NCBI GenBank assembly: GCA_022793355.1
Contig: JAAWCR010000081.1
Span: 1-9,196 of the forward strand
Direction: 5' to 3'
DNA from: Lawsonibacter sp.
Lineage (GTDB): Bacteria > Bacillota > Clostridia > Oscillospirales > Oscillospiraceae
DNA: 9,196 nt
Below are positions 6,409-9,196 of the stretch, piece by piece. The first letter of the stretch is position 1. Each line of letters opens with the position of its first letter. The position numbers and the translations under genes are program-made. The notes under the pieces were generated by a model. The model did no database searches, was not told the origin of the DNA, and saw only the letters and a list, made by a program, of their open reading frames with translations.

Positions 6409-7407
6409 TTATCTCTGATGGGGGGCGTAGGCCACCACGGTGCGGCGGTTGGGTTCCACGCCGGTGGAGTAGGTGGTAACGCCCCTATAGTCCTGCAACG
6501 CAGTGTGAATTACATGGCGTTCATAGGCGTTCATGGGCTCCAGGGTCATATTCTTGCGGTACTTGACTACCTTGCCCGCCATTTTAATAGCCAGCCGCTG
6601 CAAGGACTCTTCCCGCTTGGCTCTGTAGCCCTCAGCATCCACATGGACGCGCACTCGCTTGGACTGCCCACGGTTTACAGTATAGCTGGTCAGCTGCTGA
6701 ATGGCGTCCAGGGTCTCCCCCCGGCGGCCGATGATAGCGCCTAGGTCCTGGCCCTGAAGGACCACCTTGTAGTTGCCCTCACTGGTAACAAATATCTCCG
6801 GAGCGGCCTGTACCTGAAGGTGTCCCATCAGGCCAGTGAGAAATTCCCGAATCCGGCTGGCCTTCTCGTCCGCCGGGTCCGCAGGCTTGACCTCCACAGG
6901 CTCTCTGTGCACAGGGGTGGGAGCAGATCCAATCAGAACCTCGTCCCCTGTCTGCAGCTGGTTTTCCTGCCGGCGGGGGCGCTCCCGTCGCTCGGGCCTG
7001 GGCTGGCTTTTCCTAGGGGGAGCCATGCCCGGCTTGGCGGACAGAATGGTCTCCTCCTTTACCGGGGCAGCGGGAGCCGGTTCCTTCGCCACAGGCCTGG
7101 ATACCGGCTTGGAGGCGGGGACAGCCGGCTCCTCTGCGGTAGGCTTTGCCGCAGGCAGTTCCTGCTTGGAAGCGGCGGGAGCCTCCTCCCGCAAAAGGGA
7201 TTCCTCCTGGATGGGACGGGCCACGCCGTCCACCTCATTATAACTCACCCGAACCTTGGCCGGGTTGCTGCCAAAGCCCAAAAAGCCGGACTTAGCCCGC
7301 TCAATGACTTCCACGGACACATCGTCCCGGTCTAGGCCCAGCTGGAACAGGGCGGCGGAGATGGCGTCCTCCTCGGAGCGCCCGGTGGTCTCAATCCATT
7401 TTAACAT
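6409..7407 (-). CDS. jag: Jag/KhpB RNA-binding protein (Jag-N, KH, R3H)
   Basis: The domains in order are Jag_N (about residues 1-56, with the typical AKSGFLGFGSNPAKVRV end), a long low-complexity linker (about 57-185) rich in Pro, Ala, Glu and Lys, a KH domain with GAIIGRRGETLDAIQQL (the GxxG loop GRRG near residue 230), and a C-terminal R3H domain (LEPMNAYERHVIHTAL onward). KhpB/Jag pairs with KhpA, binds RNA, and is tied to cell elongation and division in Gram-positives. It is almost always encoded directly after yidC, as here. Total length is 332 aa, longer than the ~200-aa minimal forms because of the linker. Start: GGAGG at 7416-7420 gives 8 nt to ATG 7405-7407; a GTG one codon upstream is possible but less well spaced. 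The Shine-Dalgarno lies inside the last yidC codons, so translation is probably coupled. A terminator follows immediately. Confidence 0.95.
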   Translation of the reverse strand: MLKWIETTGRSEEDAISAALFQLGLDRDDVSVEVIERAKSGFLGFGSNPAKVRVSYNEVDGVARPIQEESLLREEAPAASKQELPAAKPTAEEPAVPASKPVSRPVAKEPAPAAPVKEETILSAKPGMAPPRKSQPRPERRERPRRQENQLQTGDEVLIGSAPTPVHREPVEVKPADPADEKASRIREFLTGLMGHLQVQAAPEIFVTSEGNYKVVLQGQDLGAIIGRRGETLDAIQQLTSYTVNRGQSKRVRVHVDAEGYRAKREESLQRLAIKMAGKVVKYRKNMTLEPMNAYERHVIHTALQDYRGVTTYSTGVEPNRRTVVAYAPHQR

Positions 7408-7410
7408 CAC

Positions 7411-8946
7411 TTAGCCCTCCTTATTTTCGTCCTCGTCGATTTCGACCTCAATTTCCTCCACTTCCACCTCGATCTCCTCGGTCTCAGCGGCGGGAGCGGC
7501 CTGCTCCAGCGGGACAACCGGCTCTGCGGGCGGAACAGGGATCTCCGGGGCCTGAACAGTCTGGGGCTTGGTCTCCTCCTCAGAGGTCTGTTCCCCCTTC
7601 TTAGCCTTGGCGGATTTGGACTTCTTCTTTTTTCCGGTCTCAGCGGCCTCAATGGCGCGGAACAGCTGGTTCGGGTCGGTATAGGGAGTCACGCCGCCGT
7701 AGCGGCCGGGGATGTAGGACCGCCCCCGGGCGTAGGCACGAATGCCCTCCCGGCTGTCCTCCCGGTTAATCCCCTCCTGACTGGGTTCGGTATCCTTCTT
7801 CTGGGGTTTCTTCTTACCCCGGTTCTTCTTTTCTTCCTCAATCCGGCGCTGGCGCTCCAGACGAGCCTCCTCCTTGCGGCGCTTTTCCTCTTCCTTCTCC
7901 TCGGCTTCCCGCTTGGCGGCAGCCTCCTGAGCGGCCTCGTAGTCCTTTTTCAGCATCTTGCCGCAGATAACCTCCTGAATCATCTGCACAAGATACTGGG
8001 CAATCCAATAGACCGTCAGGCCGGCGGGAATGGTAAAGCCAATCCACAAAGACATAATGGGCATCATCCACATCAACATCTTGTTGGTTCTGTCCATCTG
8101 CTCATTTTTAGTCTGATTGCTCATCTTATTGGTGGCCTGGGACACCTTCATGCTCAGGGTAGAGGCGGCGATTGAGATCAATGGCAGCAGGAACAGGCCG
8201 ATGGAATCCCAGCCGAAGCCCCGATTCCAGAACATCAGGTTGGGAATTAGGGACAGATCGATGCCCAGAAATATAAAGTTCAACACAAACAGATGCTCGC
8301 CGGCCCCGGCAAACTGGGCGTTGACAGCGGCCTGAAGGGACGCCAGGTTTTCATTTGTCACCTGGGCCAGCAGATACAGCTGGTTAAACCCGCCGTTCTG
8401 GAACAGGCCGGAGATCACGCCGTCCTTATTTTTCCACAGGCCGTCGGCAAAAACGGTGAGCTCTCCGCTGGCCACCTTGTCCGCCATCCCCTGAATCAGC
8501 TTGTCCATATTGCCCTGGGAGACCCAGCCCTTGGTCACGGCCAGGGTCTGCCAATCCAGCTGGGCGGCCAGCACTTGAATCTGTTCTCCGGACATCTGCA
8601 TGAAATAGGTCAGGGGCTCCCGGATAATGCCGTACAGGGCCACCAGAACAAACATAGGGATAAGGGACCAGATGCAGCCGCCCATAGGGTTGACCTTTTC
8701 CCGCTCGTAAAGCTTCTGCATCTCCAGGTTATAGCGCTCCTTGTCCTTGCCATACTGCTTTTGCAGCTGCTGCATCTTCCCTGAGAGCATGGTGGTCTGA
8801 ATCATGCTCTTTTTGCTCTTCAGGGTGACAGGGAAAAGGATGAGCTTTACCACAATGCCAAACAAAATCAGCGCCAGGCCATAGCTGTTGAACAGATTGT
8901 AGAAAAACAACAGCAGCCAGGCAAAGGGTTGTAAAATAATACCCAC
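7411..8946 (-). CDS. yidC: YidC/Oxa1-family membrane protein insertase with large insertion and long C-terminal tail
   Basis: This insertase helps Sec-dependent and Sec-independent membrane proteins fold into the membrane. The helices are at about residues 20-42, 91-112, 218-242, 248-266 and 288-325. The positively charged groove residue of the first core helix is Lys34 (IVVKLILFPVT) where many homologues have Arg. The cytoplasmic hairpin loop lies at about 43-90. At 511 aa it is nearly twice the usual Gram-positive length (~260-290). One cause is an extracytoplasmic loop of about 105 residues (113-218). The other is a ~185-residue tail: charged coiled coil (about 335-390), a Lys-rich run (about 439-450), a Pro-rich linker and a strongly acidic Glu end. 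No lipoprotein signal is seen; the N-terminus runs straight into the first hydrophobic segment. The start is GTG 8944-8946 with GGAGG at 8955-8959, spacing 8. It stands between yidD (40-nt gap) and jag. Confidence 0.95.
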   Translation of the reverse strand: MGIILQPFAWLLLFFYNLFNSYGLALILFGIVVKLILFPVTLKSKKSMIQTTMLSGKMQQLQKQYGKDKERYNLEMQKLYEREKVNPMGGCIWSLIPMFVLVALYGIIREPLTYFMQMSGEQIQVLAAQLDWQTLAVTKGWVSQGNMDKLIQGMADKVASGELTVFADGLWKNKDGVISGLFQNGGFNQLYLLAQVTNENLASLQAAVNAQFAGAGEHLFVLNFIFLGIDLSLIPNLMFWNRGFGWDSIGLFLLPLISIAASTLSMKVSQATNKMSNQTKNEQMDRTNKMLMWMMPIMSLWIGFTIPAGLTVYWIAQYLVQMIQEVICGKMLKKDYEAAQEAAAKREAEEKEEEKRRKEEARLERQRRIEEEKKNRGKKKPQKKDTEPSQEGINREDSREGIRAYARGRSYIPGRYGGVTPYTDPNQLFRAIEAAETGKKKKSKSAKAKKGEQTSEEETKPQTVQAPEIPVPPAEPVVPLEQAAPAAETEEIEVEVEEIEVEIDEDENKEG

Positions 8947-8986
8947 GCAAAATACCTCCGCATGTTAAATTATGGCAGGGCCCCCT

Positions 8987-9196
8987 CTATGGTACGGGGT
9001 CGTACTCAATGGACCTCTGCCGGTGGAAGGGGTGGCACCTAGACAATCTGCGCAGTGCCAGCCAGCCCCCCTTGAGGGCGCCATATTTCTCCACCGCCTC
9101 CAGGGCGTATTCCGAACAGGTGGGAATAAAACGGCAACAGGGGGGACGCAGGGGCGAGATGGCGCGACGGTAGAACCGGATTAGGGACAAAAGCAG
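8987..9196 (-). CDS. yidD: YidD, membrane protein insertion efficiency factor (5' end outside the window)
   Basis: The frame reads ISPLRPPCCRFIPTCSEYA, then EKYGALKGGWLALRRLSRCHPF, and ends EYDPVP. These are the hallmark YidD segments (ISPxxxxxCRFxPTCSxYA, GxxxGxxLxxxRxxRCxPF, DPVP), with four conserved cysteines. YidD is a small amphipathic membrane-associated protein encoded beside rnpA and yidC that aids insertion of membrane proteins. The family usually has Gly-Gly before DPVP; here the segment reads SIEYDPVP. A TTG at 9188-9190 could be taken as a start, but the frame stays open through two more Leu codons to the window edge. YidD proteins normally begin with a short Lys/Leu stretch, so the true start most likely lies beyond 9196. 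The stop TAG is 40 nt before the yidC start, consistent with one operon (rpmH-rnpA-yidD-yidC-jag in relatives). Confidence 0.93.
   Translation of the reverse strand: MLLSLIRFYRRAISPLRPPCCRFIPTCSEYALEAVEKYGALKGGWLALRRLSRCHPFHRQRSIEYDPVP

Noticed and set aside
6040..6744. Long plus-strand ORF (234 codons) opposite the decarboxylase and jag
   Set aside because: It spans two well-supported minus-strand genes and the terminator between them, and its translation has no recognisable domain. It is a product of GC-rich antisense codons.
8293..8784. Plus-strand ORF (163 codons) opposite yidC
   Set aside because: It is antisense to the yidC core and shows repetitive His/Gln/Leu composition typical of shadow frames.

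Overview
The window looks like a chromosomal segment of a GC-rich gut-type Clostridia, probably Oscillospiraceae (Flavonifractor, Oscillibacter or Lawsonibacter-like). This rests on the gene content (yidD-yidC-jag, a YaaO-like decarboxylase, holB, a RicT/PSP1 protein), strong GGAGG ribosome binding sites and high GC in the main block. The genus is an inference. Everything from about 899 to the right edge is one leftward (minus-strand) gene array; the first ~860 bases are visibly AT-richer and hold short or broken genes.

Layout, read in the direction of transcription (right to left). The 3' part of yidD enters from the right edge (8987-9196). Then come yidC (7411-8946) and jag/khpB (6409-7407), the usual oriC-proximal membrane-insertase and RNA-binding set. 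A textbook intrinsic terminator (6379-6402, U5 tail) follows jag and abuts the ribosome binding site of an Orn/Lys/Arg-type PLP decarboxylase (5044-6360). After it come the clamp-loader delta' subunit gene holB (4150-4971) and ricT/yaaT (2985-4115). This resembles the yaaO-(tmk)-holB-yaaT block of Bacillus, but tmk and the small genes around it are absent. mnmE, mnmG and rsmG, which usually follow jag, are absent too. A GC-rich hairpin (2947-2977) separates ricT from two transporter genes: an AEC-family carrier (1977-2924) and an AbrB-family (COG3180) internally duplicated membrane protein (899-1951). A hairpin with T-tracts on both sides (818-853) ends this array.

Left region. On the plus strand, 337-663 is what appears to be the C-terminal half of a GntR/FadR-type (FCD) regulator without its DNA-binding domain, followed by a 17-bp perfect hairpin (724-764). 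Further left, on the minus strand, are a 62-codon ORF of unknown function (130-318) and, 9 nt downstream, the N-terminus of a membrane protein that leaves the window (1-120).

How the genes work together. yidD/yidC/jag serve membrane protein insertion and envelope or RNA control. holB serves replication, ricT serves RNase Y-dependent mRNA maturation, and the decarboxylase probably serves polyamine or acid metabolism. The two transporters may form a small-molecule export or uptake pair. I did not find a clear new multi-gene system. The most unusual points are the terminator fused to the decarboxylase ribosome binding site, the merged and gene-depleted synteny, the enlarged YidC, the arginine-tailed RicT and the truncated regulator at the compositional boundary. 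No tRNA, rRNA, CRISPR array or insertion sequence was seen.
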